This document shows positions 52,887-61,616 of a stretch of DNA of 64,000 nucleotides, piece after piece. Within the stretch, counting starts at the first letter, position 1, and every line of letters starts with the position of its first letter. A model generated the notes under the pieces. It was not told the origin of the DNA, ran no database searches, and was given only the letters and a program-made list of their open reading frames with translations. The DNA is from Sphingopyxis sp. H053 (GTDB taxonomy: Bacteria; Pseudomonadota; Alphaproteobacteria; Sphingomonadales; Sphingomonadaceae), in NCBI RefSeq assembly GCF_001468225.1, contig NZ_LNRU01000016.1:1-64000 (forward strand), in the 5' to 3' direction. A program made the position numbers and the translations under genes.

Positions 52887-53810
52887 ATGAGCTTCGACCA
52901 GATTCGCCTCGACAAGCATGAAGGCATCGCGCTGCTGACGCTGCATCGCCCCGACCGGATGAACGCCTTTACCACCGAGATGATGCTGGAGATCGTCGCC
53001 GCGCTCGACGAGTGCGACGCCGACGACGGTGTGCGCGCGGTGATCTTCACCGGATCGGGCGACCGCGCCTATTGCGCCGGCGCCGACCTCGGTCAGGGCG
53101 CCGCGACCTTCGATTATGACAAGCGCACCGACAAGGCGGCGCTGCTGCCCGAGGGCATGGCGGCGAGCCCGGTCGCCGAGGACGGCACGATCGACTGGTC
53201 ACACCCGCTGATCCGCGATTCGGGCGGGCGCGTCTCGATGCGCATCTTCGACTGCAAGAAACCGGTATTAGGCGCGATCAACGGCGCCGCGGTCGGCATC
53301 GGCGCGACGATGACGCTGTCGATGGACGCGCGCCTCGCGAGCGAGACCGCGCGTTATGGCTTCGTCTTCGCGCGCCGCGGCATCGTGCCCGAGGCGGCGT
53401 CGAGCTGGTTCCTGCCGCGTCTGGTCGGCATCCAGAATGCGGTCGACTGGTGCTATTCGGGGCGGCTGATCGACGCCGCCGAGGCGCATGCGAAGGGGCT
53501 GGTGCAATCGGTCCACGCGCCCGGCGAACTGGTCGACGCGGCGATCGCCAAGGCGCGCGAGCTGACCGACCACAGCGCACCCGTGTCGGTCGCGCTTACC
53601 CGCCACATGCTGTGGCGGATGCTCGGCGCGCCGCATCCGATGAGCGCGCACCGCTGGGACAGCCGCGCGATCTTCGCGCGCGGGCGCAGCGCCGACGCCG
53701 CCGAGGGCGTGTCGAGCTTCCTCGAAAAGCGTCCCGCGAACTTCACCGTGAGCGTCGCGAACGACTATCCCTGGTTTGCGGAGTTCGAGGATACGCCGCC
53801 TTACGGCTGA
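52887..53810 (+). CDS. Crotonase/enoyl-CoA hydratase family protein
   Basis: The 307-residue protein shows the crotonase fold: LLTLHRPDRMNAFTTEMMLE, YCAGADLGQGA (oxyanion hole), AINGAAVGIGATMTLSMDAR and FVFARRGIVPEAASSWFLPR with a conserved Glu in the second active-site position. AAGGAG eight bases before the ATG decides the start. It probably works in fatty acid or CoA-ester breakdown. It is convergent with the small membrane gene (10-base overlap). Confidence 0.93.
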   Translation: MSFDQIRLDKHEGIALLTLHRPDRMNAFTTEMMLEIVAALDECDADDGVRAVIFTGSGDRAYCAGADLGQGAATFDYDKRTDKAALLPEGMAASPVAEDGTIDWSHPLIRDSGGRVSMRIFDCKKPVLGAINGAAVGIGATMTLSMDARLASETARYGFVFARRGIVPEAASSWFLPRLVGIQNAVDWCYSGRLIDAAEAHAKGLVQSVHAPGELVDAAIAKARELTDHSAPVSVALTRHMLWRMLGAPHPMSAHRWDSRAIFARGRSADAAEGVSSFLEKRPANFTVSVANDYPWFAEFEDTPPYG

Positions 53811-54010
53811 ACGCGCTTCCGGAAATAGGGCCGGAAAAACATATAGAGGCCCGAGAATATCAGCAGGAAGAGCGGCGGCAGCGGCAGATAATAGACCCAC
53901 TGGGCGGGCTCCTGCCCCACTCCCAGCGTCACGAAAATCGCGAGCACGATCGCCGAAAAGAGGATCGACACCCAGCGGTGAAATTGCCGGATCCACAGGT
54001 TCCAGTTCAT
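53801..54010 (-). CDS. Small membrane protein of the ArsR-SRPBCC operon
   Basis: The 69-residue protein has two hydrophobic segments (WVSILFSAIVLAIFVTLGV and VYYLPLPPLFLLIFSGLYMF) and a basic C-terminus (RPYFRKRVQP). AGGGAGA precedes the ATG. The sequence type MNWNLWIRQFHRW recalls small proteins near AHSA1-domain genes. It is third in arsR-SRPBCC-membrane protein. It is too short to assign. Confidence 0.75.
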   Translation of the reverse strand: MNWNLWIRQFHRWVSILFSAIVLAIFVTLGVGQEPAQWVYYLPLPPLFLLIFSGLYMFFRPYFRKRVQP

Positions 54011-54031
54011 AAGATTCTCCCTGTTTGATTG

Positions 54032-54454
54032 TCAGTCGAGCTTGGCCACGACCTTTTCCAGATTTTCGAGATGGATGCGCCAGCCGCCCTTGGCGCCGCC
54101 GAAGGCCTGCTTCTGGTCGGGGCGGAAACCGACCTGCTCCATGCGCAGCAGCGTTCCGGCCGCGGTCGGTTCGAGCGTGAAGGTGACGACGCTGTCCAGC
54201 GCGTAGGCCGGATCATCGTGCGTGGTATTCCAAACGTAGGACAGCGTCCGCCCCGGTTCGACATCGAGGATTTCACAATCGACATGGCCCCAGTCGCCGC
54301 GCAGCTGGAAGCGGTGGCCAAGGTCGAGGCCGAAATCATTCTTCATCAGCCATTCCTCGATCAGATGCTGTTGCGTCAGCGCGCGCCACAGCTTTTCGGG
54401 CGGGTGCGGGATTTCGCGTTCAACGGTTACGGTGCGCACGTCGGTATCGGTCAT
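54032..54454 (-). CDS. SRPBCC/AHSA1-domain protein
   Basis: The 140-residue START-like fold protein shows the Aha1-C type sequence: VEREIPHPPEKLWRALTQQH, EILDVEPGRTLSYVWNTTHD and GGWRIHLENLEKVVAKLD. This group pairs with ArsR regulators and may bind hydrophobic ligands. It overlaps the arsR stop by four bases. A specific ligand cannot be named. Confidence 0.9.
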   Translation of the reverse strand: MTDTDVRTVTVEREIPHPPEKLWRALTQQHLIEEWLMKNDFGLDLGHRFQLRGDWGHVDCEILDVEPGRTLSYVWNTTHDDPAYALDSVVTFTLEPTAAGTLLRMEQVGFRPDQKQAFGGAKGGWRIHLENLEKVVAKLD

Positions 54455-54777
54455 TGATCCATCCTTTTGAGCAAATTTTCGAGATCATCGAACCGCGCTT
54501 CCCAGAAGCGGTTCATGCGCCCGGTCCAGTCGACCAGCGGCGCGAGCGCGCGCTGCTGCGCGCTGTAATGCGTTTGCCGCCCCTCGTGCCGGTCGAGCAC
54601 CAGCCCCGCCTGTTTGAGGATGCCGAGATGCTTCGACACCGCGGGCTGAGAAATCCCCGCGCCCGCGGTCAGCGCGCCGACCGTCTGCTCGCCGTCGAGG
54701 CAGAGCCGTTCGAACAGCGCGCGCCGGCTGGGATCGGCGAGCGCCTTGAAGAGAAGATCGGGCGAGGGTTGCGTCAT
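54451..54777 (-). CDS. ArsR-family winged-helix regulator
   Basis: The 108-residue repressor-type protein has a helix-turn-helix in VGALTAGAGISQPAVSKHLG and the wing region VLDRHEGRQTHYSAQQRALA. It lacks the ArsR metal cysteine motif, so it may sense something other than arsenite, as in the AHSA1-linked subgroup. It is first in the operon, and an operator-like inverted repeat abuts its start codon. Confidence 0.92.
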   Translation of the reverse strand: MTQPSPDLLFKALADPSRRALFERLCLDGEQTVGALTAGAGISQPAVSKHLGILKQAGLVLDRHEGRQTHYSAQQRALAPLVDWTGRMNRFWEARFDDLENLLKRMDQ

Positions 54778-54778
54778 A

Positions 54779-54826
54779 ATTCATAACTCACTGGCTATGC
54801 ATTTTCTCATAACCATGTAGTTATGA
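54779..54826. promoter_or_regulatory. Candidate ArsR operator
   Basis: The inner palindrome TCATAAC-CATGTA-GTTATGA lies at 54807-54826. ATTCATAACT at 54779-54788 pairs with AGTTATGAAT (54819-54828). Three CATAAC half-sites lie just upstream of arsR. AT-rich sites of this kind are typical for ArsR autoregulation. Confidence 0.65.
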
Positions 54827-55011
54827 ATGTCAAGCGCCGCCCTTGCGGCGGCCCTGCCGCCCATCGGACGCTGGAGCCCGGCTCCGCTTTCGCATTGCAT
54901 GTGGCAGTGAACCGGGCCGGCCTCCCTTCCGTCCATCCTTCGCGCCGCATCGTCTGCGCCGGGGTACTGGCGGGTCTGACCGTCCCGTCCATTGCAATTG
55001 CGAGGCCCGCC

Positions 55012-55380
55012 ATGTCCAATCGCGCGATCAATCCCACCGGCGTTTCCTATGCGCAGGCGCATCTTGTCGAAGCGCCAACGCGATGGCTGTTCGTCAGCGG
55101 CCAGATTCCGGTCGACGAGACGGATAAGGTGCCGGCGGGATTCGAGGACCAGTGCCGGCTCGTCTGGCGCAATATCGAAAAACAGCTTCTAGCTGGCGGG
55201 ATGACCTTTCAGGATCTGGTCAAGGTCACCGTTTTCCTGTCGGACCACCGGTATCGCGCGGCGAATTACGAAGTCCGGCACGAAGTGCTGGGCGGCCACT
55301 CGCCTGCGCTGACGATCATCATCGCTGGCATTTACGATGAGGCGTGGCTGCTTGAAATCGAGGCGATCGCGGCCGCCTAG
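55012..55380 (+). CDS. RidA/YjgF family deaminase
   Basis: The 122-residue protein starts MSNRAINPTGVSYAQAHLVE. The family core WLFVSGQIPVDETDKVPAGF, EKQLLAGGMTFQDLVKVTVFL and HEVLGGHSPALTIII is clear. RidA hydrolyses reactive enamines/imines from PLP enzymes. A longer frame upstream reads through unrelated sequence. It is convergent with the Lrp gene, 8 bases away. Confidence 0.9.
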   Translation: MSNRAINPTGVSYAQAHLVEAPTRWLFVSGQIPVDETDKVPAGFEDQCRLVWRNIEKQLLAGGMTFQDLVKVTVFLSDHRYRAANYEVRHEVLGGHSPALTIIIAGIYDEAWLLEIEAIAAA

Positions 55381-55388
55381 CGGTCCCG

Positions 55389-55805
55389 TTAGCGATCCTT
55401 GTCGCGCTTCAGGATGAGCGCGGTCGTTGTGTCTTCGACCCCCGCAATCAGCGCGATCCGGTCGCGCGCGGCGTTGAGCTGCGCCGCGTCGGCCGCCTCG
55501 ATCTCGACGAGCAGGTCGATCTCGCCGCTCAGCGAATAGCAGCGCGCGACCTCCACCATGCCGGTCACCGCCGCGACAATGTCGGGCGAAGGCGTGCGCG
55601 CCAGCCGCAGCTGCAGGATCGCCGCAATCCCGCCCTCGTCGACAATGCGCGCGTGATAGCCGCCGATCGTTCCCGCGGCTTCCAGCTTCGACAATCGTTC
55701 GCGCACCGAGCTGCGCGCGAGGCCGACGGTCGCGGCGAGCGTCTTCAATGGCAGGCGGGCGTTGCCGCGCAGCATCGCCACGATTTGCCGGTCGATCGCG
55801 TCCAT
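55389..55805 (-). CDS. Lrp/AsnC-family transcriptional regulator
   Basis: The 138-residue protein has the AsnC-type HTH (residues 1-60, MDAIDRQIVAMLRGNARLPL, GLARSSVRERLSKLEAAG) and RAM effector domain (GMVEVARCYSLSGEIDLLVE). It is probably an amino-acid-responsive regulator. It is divergent from the PD40 lipoprotein gene and convergent with ridA. Confidence 0.93.
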   Translation of the reverse strand: MDAIDRQIVAMLRGNARLPLKTLAATVGLARSSVRERLSKLEAAGTIGGYHARIVDEGGIAAILQLRLARTPSPDIVAAVTGMVEVARCYSLSGEIDLLVEIEAADAAQLNAARDRIALIAGVEDTTTALILKRDKDR

Positions 55806-55921
55806 ATCCTCTCCCCCGCCGCCCTTGTGGCGCCGCCACCGCCGATCGGACGCTGGCCAAGCGCTTGCCGCCCGGCAAAATTCACCGCGCTTCTGCTAGC
55901 GTCTTGCCGGAGAGAAAGTCC

Positions 55922-56824
55922 ATGATGTTTGCCCACCGCGTTCCCGTATGGCTCTCCCTCGCCGCGCTGGCGGGATGCACCGCGGCGGCGGATCTCCCGA
56001 TGCCGGGCGCCGCGAAGCTGTGGACCCCGGCCGCCATCTCGGGATCCGGTTATGAATCCTCGCCGACTTTCACGCCCGACGGGCGGACGATGGTCTACCT
56101 CGCGGCCGACAAGGATTTTCGGAACTACCGGCTGATGCAATCGCGCTGCGAAAACGGCGCATGGGGCAAACCCGCGCCGCCGCGCTTTGCGATGCCGCTG
56201 CCGGTGATCGAGGCCGATCCTTTCGTCACTCCCGACGGCAAGCGGCTCTATTATATCTCGTCGCGCCATGCGCCCGCGAAGGAGGATTTCGACATCTGGT
56301 ATGTCGAGCGCACCGCGGATGGCGGCTGGGGCGAGCCGCAGCGCCTGCCCGAACCGGTCAACTCGTCCGCCGCCGAGCTGCTGCCGCGCACCGATTCCGA
56401 CGGCCGCCTCTACTTCGGGTCGAGCCGCAAGGGCAGCGCTGGCGGCGGCGACATCTATGTCGCGACCGAAGTCCGGCCGGGCGAGTGGACGGTCGCCAAC
56501 CTTGGTCCGCCGGTCAGCGCCGGAGCCTATGAGTATGAGGCGGAGATTTCGCGCGACGGAAAGACGATGATCGTCGTGTCCGATCGCGGCGATCGGTCGC
56601 ATCTCTACCGCTATCGCCGCGAGGGCGAACGCTGGGTCGAGGCCGGGCGCATTCCCGCCGATCCCGCCCAGTTCCAGGTGGGCCCGCTGCTGTCGCCGAA
56701 GGGCGACCGGCTGCTCTTCGCGCAGCGGCACGGCGATCGGTCGGGCGAGATGTTCCTGATCGATCTCGTCCCAGAGCCCGACCGGTCGTGGCCGCCGACG
56801 TGCGGCGATCAGGCGGCGTCGTAG
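55922..56824 (+). CDS. PD40/TolB-like lipoprotein
   Basis: The 300-residue protein starts MMFAHRVPVWLSLAALAGCT with lipobox LAGC. It carries five PD40-type beta-propeller repeats: SSPTFTPDGRTMVYLAADKD, EADPFVTPDGKRLYYISSR, ELLPRTDSDGRLYFGSSRKG, YEAEISRDGKTMIVVSDRG, VGPLLSPKGDRLLFAQR. GGAGAG precedes the ATG. It is a likely periplasmic or outer-membrane scaffold of unknown partner. It overlaps the PhoD stop by 16 bases (convergent). Confidence 0.85.
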   Translation: MMFAHRVPVWLSLAALAGCTAAADLPMPGAAKLWTPAAISGSGYESSPTFTPDGRTMVYLAADKDFRNYRLMQSRCENGAWGKPAPPRFAMPLPVIEADPFVTPDGKRLYYISSRHAPAKEDFDIWYVERTADGGWGEPQRLPEPVNSSAAELLPRTDSDGRLYFGSSRKGSAGGGDIYVATEVRPGEWTVANLGPPVSAGAYEYEAEISRDGKTMIVVSDRGDRSHLYRYRREGERWVEAGRIPADPAQFQVGPLLSPKGDRLLFAQRHGDRSGEMFLIDLVPEPDRSWPPTCGDQAAS

Positions 56825-58440
56825 ACGCGCCGCCCGCGCGTTGCGGTCATGCTGTGCGTATTCTTCAGCGCGAGCGAGCGTGCCCGGATCGTTTCGACGC
56901 TGTGCCAGTTCGCGGTCACCCGCTCGGGGGAGAATTGCACGGTCACATAGCCGCGATCCGCGGTATTCGCCCATTTGAGCTGCGGCGACGAGCGGCGCAG
57001 CGCCGTCACGCGCGCCTCGTCGGTCACGCCCTTGATATAGCTTTCATACCCCGGCGATGTGACGCTCTGTCCGGCAATCTCGATCCCCGCCGGTCGGCCA
57101 TCCTCGGCAAGGTCGAAGGCCCAGGCGTTGTGCGTGTCGCCGGTCAGCGTGACGAGGTCGGCGTCGGCGCGCTGCGCCGCGGCGAGCAGGCGCGAACGCG
57201 CGGCGGGATAGCCGTCCCACGCGTCGAGGTTGAGCGGCAGCCCCGCCTTGGCCGCCAGCTGGCCCGCCTCGACCCGGCGGCGAATATAGTCGGGCTGCTC
57301 GCCGGCGAACCAGTCGCGCGTTTCGGGCGGCGTGAAGAGCGTGCCCATCACGACCTGCTGCGCGCAAACCTGCCAGCGCGTTCCCGCCCTGGTCGAGGCG
57401 GCAAGCCCGTCGAACAGCCATTTTTCCTGCGCCGCGCCGAGCATCTGGCGCGCGGCGTCGCGGTAGCCGGTTTCGGCGAACTGCTTGAGCTTTGCCGCGG
57501 CATCGCCGCCGCCCGCGATAATCTCGTCGACCTCGAACTGCCGGTCGCGCGCCGTCACGCGCGTTTCGGGAAGGAAGATCGTCGCGAGGTCGCCGACCTG
57601 ATATTGGCGCCAGCGTGCGTCGGCGACGGGCATCCATTCGCGATAGGCGCGTTCGGCGGCGGCCATGCGCGCCGCCCAGTCGCCTTCGCCTTCATTATGG
57701 TTCTCGGCGGCGCCCTTCCACACGTCGTTCGCGAATTCATGGTCGTCCCACTGGGCGATCATCGGGAACAGCTGGTGCAGCTTCTGCAGGTCGGGGTCGG
57801 CACGATAAGCCGCATAGCGAAGGCGATAATCGGCAAGAGCGACGATCTCCTGCGCCGGCTGGCTCTCGCGCCCGGGCAGCGCCTGCTTCGCCGAAGGATA
57901 GTCGCCGGCCTTATATTCGTAGAGATAGTCGCCGACATGCGCGACGAGGTCGATGTCGCCGCGCGCCGCGGCATGGCCATAGGCATTGAACCAGCCGAAC
58001 GGCATGTTCGAGCAGGAAAAGAGTGCGAGATTGAACGCCTTCGTCGACCCCTGCGGCAAGGTGCGCGTGCGGCCGGTCACCGACCTGGTGCCATCGGGGG
58101 CGATGAAGCGATAATGATACCAGCGGCCGGGCGCGAGCCCGTCGACGACCAGCTTTGCGGTATGATCGCGCTCGCCTGCCGCGACGACGCTGCCGCCCGC
58201 AACAACCTTGGAGAAATCCTCGCTTTCCGACAATTCGGCGGTCAGCGCCGTGTCGTTCGCGGCGGCATAGCGCGTCCAGAGCAGCACCGAATTCGGCCCC
58301 GGCTCGCCGCTCGCGACGCCATGGGTAAAGCCCTGCGCCATCATCGCGCGCGCGGCGCCCGGCAGCGACAGCGCCGCCAGCCCGACGGTGCCCAGCTTGA
58401 TCAGATGACGCCGGTCGATCTCGCCCCAATGGTGATGCAT
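56809..58440 (-). CDS. phoD: Alkaline phosphatase D (PhoD) family, Tat-exported
   Basis: The 543-residue phosphodiesterase/phosphatase has a twin-arginine signal (DRRHLIKLGTVGLAALSLPG). The metal-site motifs are HVGDYLYEYKAGDYPSA, IAQWDDHEFANDVW and TLTGDTHNAWAFDLAED, as in Fe/Ca-dependent PhoD. The start at 58440 has GGAGGAGA upstream; longer frames are not homologous. PhoD releases phosphate from organic esters and phosphate starvation control is expected, but no pho box was identified. Confidence 0.94.
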   Translation of the reverse strand: MHHHWGEIDRRHLIKLGTVGLAALSLPGAARAMMAQGFTHGVASGEPGPNSVLLWTRYAAANDTALTAELSESEDFSKVVAGGSVVAAGERDHTAKLVVDGLAPGRWYHYRFIAPDGTRSVTGRTRTLPQGSTKAFNLALFSCSNMPFGWFNAYGHAAARGDIDLVAHVGDYLYEYKAGDYPSAKQALPGRESQPAQEIVALADYRLRYAAYRADPDLQKLHQLFPMIAQWDDHEFANDVWKGAAENHNEGEGDWAARMAAAERAYREWMPVADARWRQYQVGDLATIFLPETRVTARDRQFEVDEIIAGGGDAAAKLKQFAETGYRDAARQMLGAAQEKWLFDGLAASTRAGTRWQVCAQQVVMGTLFTPPETRDWFAGEQPDYIRRRVEAGQLAAKAGLPLNLDAWDGYPAARSRLLAAAQRADADLVTLTGDTHNAWAFDLAEDGRPAGIEIAGQSVTSPGYESYIKGVTDEARVTALRRSSPQLKWANTADRGYVTVQFSPERVTANWHSVETIRARSLALKNTHSMTATRGRRVYDAA

Positions 58441-58496
58441 CGCGAATCTCCTCCTCTTTGGCCGGGTCTTTGCCCCGCCTTTGTGACGATTCGGTG

Positions 58497-59621
58497 CTAG
58501 CCCATCACCCCGAGCGCGAGCAGGAGCAGCATGAAGGTGATGACCGAAAAGAGGCTGAAAAAGAGCAGCAGGCTCGTGCGCACGAGCGCCCCGAAGCGCG
58601 ACGAGCGATAGGCGCCACGAAGCTGGCGGTACATATGGAAGGGCACATAGAGCATCGCGAACGCGGTCGCGACGTCGCCGAATATTGTCAGATTGAACAA
58701 GCGCACGACGACGAACAGGAGCAACATGAAGCTGATCGAGTAAGTCACGAAGACGAAATGGTCGTAGGTGTGAAAGCGGCGACTGAACGGAAAGAGCAGC
58801 CACATGAAGGGCAGCGACAGCGGGATCAGCGCCCAGGCGAATTTATACGCGTTCGCCTGTAATTTGTATAATATGAGCGCGGGGTTCGCGTTCGCCTTTT
58901 CAAGGCCCTCGTCGATGAACGGCACCCCGGTATTGAAATTGGTGCGTGAAACGAATTCGACGCTGGTCATCATCTGCTGCGCCGGATCGTCGAGCACCGG
59001 CGGCCCGTTGGCACGCTCTTCCTTGCTCATGCTGCGCGCGACGCCGAGATAGTTGGCGCTTTTCTGGAGCGTTTCGCGCTCTTCGACGAGCAGGCGGCGT
59101 TCGGCCGCCTTCAAGTCCTTGACCGCGAGGCTTGCGTCGACGCGCTTGACCTCCTCCTCGAAACTTTCCTTGAGCGCGTTCGAGCGCGTCTGCTCGGCCG
59201 CTGCCTTCGCGATCCCCTCGCCGACCCCGCCACCGCTGCCGACGATGGCGAGCACGGCATAGGTCAGGAAGACCGCGAACAGGAACAGCGCAAGCGGCGA
59301 GATGAAACGCGCGCGCTCGCCGTGGATATAGCGCCGCGTCAGGTCGCCCGGCCGCCAGCTGAGCAGCGGCAGCGTGTTCCAGACCTTACCTTCAAAATGG
59401 AAGATCGCGTGGACCAGATCGTGCCCGATTGCGCCGAAGCTGCGATGCACGTCGGCGCGCTGCCCGCAATAATGGCAATGCGAGCCCGCGAGGCTGGTGC
59501 CGCAGTTGAGGCAGCGCGCGCCGGCATGGGGTGCGCCCGTGCCCCCATGCCGCGGCTCGACCGCCTGCCCTGCCAACCCGGCGGTAACCGCCGCCCCGAT
59601 GCCTTCGATGTCCCCGCTCAT
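58497..59621 (-). CDS. DUF3667 family membrane protein with zinc ribbon
   Basis: The 374-residue protein has an N-terminal zinc-ribbon motif (C37, C40 in CLNCG; C49, C52 in CHYCGQ) and then FRSFGAIGHDLVHAIFHFEG-like DUF3667 sequence (HRSFGAIGHDLVHAIFHFEG). About five membrane segments follow. A long hydrophilic insert (about residues 140-240) is helical. The family function is unknown; the ribbon may bind a protein or RNA partner. It is divergent from proA. Confidence 0.87.
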   Translation of the reverse strand: MSGDIEGIGAAVTAGLAGQAVEPRHGGTGAPHAGARCLNCGTSLAGSHCHYCGQRADVHRSFGAIGHDLVHAIFHFEGKVWNTLPLLSWRPGDLTRRYIHGERARFISPLALFLFAVFLTYAVLAIVGSGGGVGEGIAKAAAEQTRSNALKESFEEEVKRVDASLAVKDLKAAERRLLVEERETLQKSANYLGVARSMSKEERANGPPVLDDPAQQMMTSVEFVSRTNFNTGVPFIDEGLEKANANPALILYKLQANAYKFAWALIPLSLPFMWLLFPFSRRFHTYDHFVFVTYSISFMLLLFVVVRLFNLTIFGDVATAFAMLYVPFHMYRQLRGAYRSSRFGALVRTSLLLFFSLFSVITFMLLLLALGVMG

Positions 59622-59700
59622 GGCGCCCTGCCTAAAGGCGCGCGCGGCAGCGCGCAACGGGACTTTCGGGGGTCAGGTAAAACGTGATAGTGGCAGCGCC

Positions 59701-60987
59701 ATGAACGCCGAAGCCCTCTCCGCCCCGCCGATGCCCGGCGATGCCGCCGCCCTGATCGCCGACATGGGCGCGCGCGCGCGCGCCGCGTCGAAAGCGCTCG
59801 CGCTGGCGCCAACGGCGGATAAGGCGGCTGGACTGGTTGCGGCGGCGGCGCAGATTCGCGCGCGGGCGGCGGATATTCTTGCGGCCAATGCCGAGGACAT
59901 GGCGGCAGGACAGAAGAATGGCCTGTCGGGCGCGATGCTCGACCGGTTGCGGCTCGACAAGGGCCGGCTCGCCGCTATCGCCGATGCGATCGACGATGTC
60001 GCGGCACTGCCCGACCCGTCGGGCGCCGAGATCGACCGCGTGACGCGACCCAACGGCCTCGTGCTGAGCCGCGTGCGCGTGCCGCTCGGCGTCGTCGGTA
60101 TCATCTATGAAAGCCGGCCCAATGTAACCGCCGATGCCGCCGCGCTCGGGCTGATGTCGGGCAATGCCGTGATCCTGCGCGGCGGCAGCGAGGCGGTGCA
60201 TTCAAACCGCGCGCTTCACGCGGCCTTCGCGGCGGGGCTGGTCGAGGCGGGCCTGCCCGCCGACGCGGTGCAGCTGGTGCCGACGCAGGACCGCGCCGCC
60301 GTCGGCGCGATGCTGCGCGCGCAGGGGCTGATTGACATCATCATTCCGCGCGGCGGCAAGGGGCTGGTCGCGCGCGTGCAGGACGAGGCGCGCGTGCCCG
60401 TGCTCGCGCATCTCGACGGGATCAACCATCTCTATATCGACGGCGCCGCCGATCCCGCAAAAGCCGTCGAACTCGCGGTTAACGCCAAGATGCGCCGCAC
60501 GGGCGTGTGCGGCGCGACCGAAACCATCCTGATCGACCGCGCCTATCCCGCACCGCTCGCCATCGTCGACGCGCTGGTCAAGGCGGGCTGCGAAGTGCGC
60601 GGCGACAAGGGCGTCGTGGCGCTGAGCCCGCATGTCGACGCGGCATCGGCGGGCGACTGGGACACCGAATATCTCGACGCGATCGTGTCGATCGCGATGG
60701 TCGACGGCCTTTCCGGCGCGCTCGCGCATATCGACGCGCATTCGAGCCGCCACACCGACGCAATCGTCACCGAGGATGCGGCGGCCGCCGAGCGCTTCCT
60801 GACGGGGGTCGACAGCGCGATCGTGATGCACAATGCCTCGACGCAGTTCGCCGACGGCGGCGAATTCGGCCTCGGCGCCGAAATCGGCATCGCCACGGGC
60901 CGCCTCCACGCCCGCGGTCCCGTCGCGCTGGAGGGGCTCACGACATATAAATGGCTGGTGCGTGGCACGGGACAGGTCCGGCCTTGA
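59701..60987 (+). CDS. proA: Gamma-glutamyl phosphate reductase (glutamate-5-semialdehyde dehydrogenase)
   Basis: ProA makes glutamate-5-semialdehyde in proline synthesis. The 428-residue enzyme shows RVPLGVVGIIYESRPNVTAD, ALGLMSGNAVILRGGSEAVH and the catalytic cysteine in MRRTGVCGATETILIDR, then EFGLGAEIGIATGRLHARGP and GLTTYKWLVRGTG. The start MNAEALSAPPM was chosen. Its stop overlaps the start of an unrelated low-GC gene; in related genomes nadD is usually next. Confidence 0.97.
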   Translation: MNAEALSAPPMPGDAAALIADMGARARAASKALALAPTADKAAGLVAAAAQIRARAADILAANAEDMAAGQKNGLSGAMLDRLRLDKGRLAAIADAIDDVAALPDPSGAEIDRVTRPNGLVLSRVRVPLGVVGIIYESRPNVTADAAALGLMSGNAVILRGGSEAVHSNRALHAAFAAGLVEAGLPADAVQLVPTQDRAAVGAMLRAQGLIDIIIPRGGKGLVARVQDEARVPVLAHLDGINHLYIDGAADPAKAVELAVNAKMRRTGVCGATETILIDRAYPAPLAIVDALVKAGCEVRGDKGVVALSPHVDAASAGDWDTEYLDAIVSIAMVDGLSGALAHIDAHSSRHTDAIVTEDAAAAERFLTGVDSAIVMHNASTQFADGGEFGLGAEIGIATGRLHARGPVALEGLTTYKWLVRGTGQVRP

Positions 60988-61616
60988 TAAAGCCGACCCC
61001 GCGCCTTTTAGTCGTACTGTTCGTGATCATCGCTTTTGACGCGACGCCTTTTATCTGGCTCATCGCGCGCGACATGGCGAGCGTGTCATTCGTCAGTGAC
61101 AAGCAGGTGATTGAACAGCGCAAAAAGGCAATTTTTGCTGGCCTTGTGGATGAAGTTCAGCGACGTCAGGACATTGACCATGTGCCTGGCTTCGTCTTGA
61201 CATCCATCATTCTTAGCTACCCTTCGTGCGAGACATTGGTTGGCGGCACGATCCGGATCGACCACAAGACCAGTAGGACCAGACCGGAGCCAATACTTCG
61301 AAGTAGAGCCGAAATAGCTGGATTTTTTCGTGCTATTGCGCCCAATCGACTGGCCATGCGCGGCTATCAAATCAATCAGGCTTCACAAGCTTTCGGAAGT
61401 CTTGAAGCCTCCGTCATTCGCGCTTGCATCGCTGCGACGCCCTTCCAAGCGACGTGCATGGAAAATTATCAGAAAGCCGTTGCAGACAAAGGCTCTCGTT
61501 TCGAAGAGCGCCTTGTTGAACTGGGTTTTCTAAAGATTGTAGCCGGTGCCTCATCTGATTGGCCCGGCTATTGTTACGCTCTACCGGACATCGAAATCTC
61601 AAGCGAACGCCCATGA
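60984..61616 (+). CDS. Orphan low-GC gene between proA and nadD
   Basis: The 210-residue protein (TTG start overlapping the proA stop) has one N-terminal membrane segment (LIKPTPRLLVVLFVIIAFDA) and a mixed hydrophilic body with Cys-containing stretches (YPSCETLVGGT, ACIAATPFQATCMENYQKA). No domain was recognised. A hand count over 61261-61440 gives 53% GC, against 72% in a proA sample at 60541-60600. The codons are correspondingly mixed. It interrupts what is usually a proA-nadD junction, and its stop overlaps nadD (ATGA). It is likely a recent acquisition; the function is unknown. Confidence 0.7.
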   Translation: MIKPTPRLLVVLFVIIAFDATPFIWLIARDMASVSFVSDKQVIEQRKKAIFAGLVDEVQRRQDIDHVPGFVLTSIILSYPSCETLVGGTIRIDHKTSRTRPEPILRSRAEIAGFFRAIAPNRLAMRGYQINQASQAFGSLEASVIRACIAATPFQATCMENYQKAVADKGSRFEERLVELGFLKIVAGASSDWPGYCYALPDIEISSERP

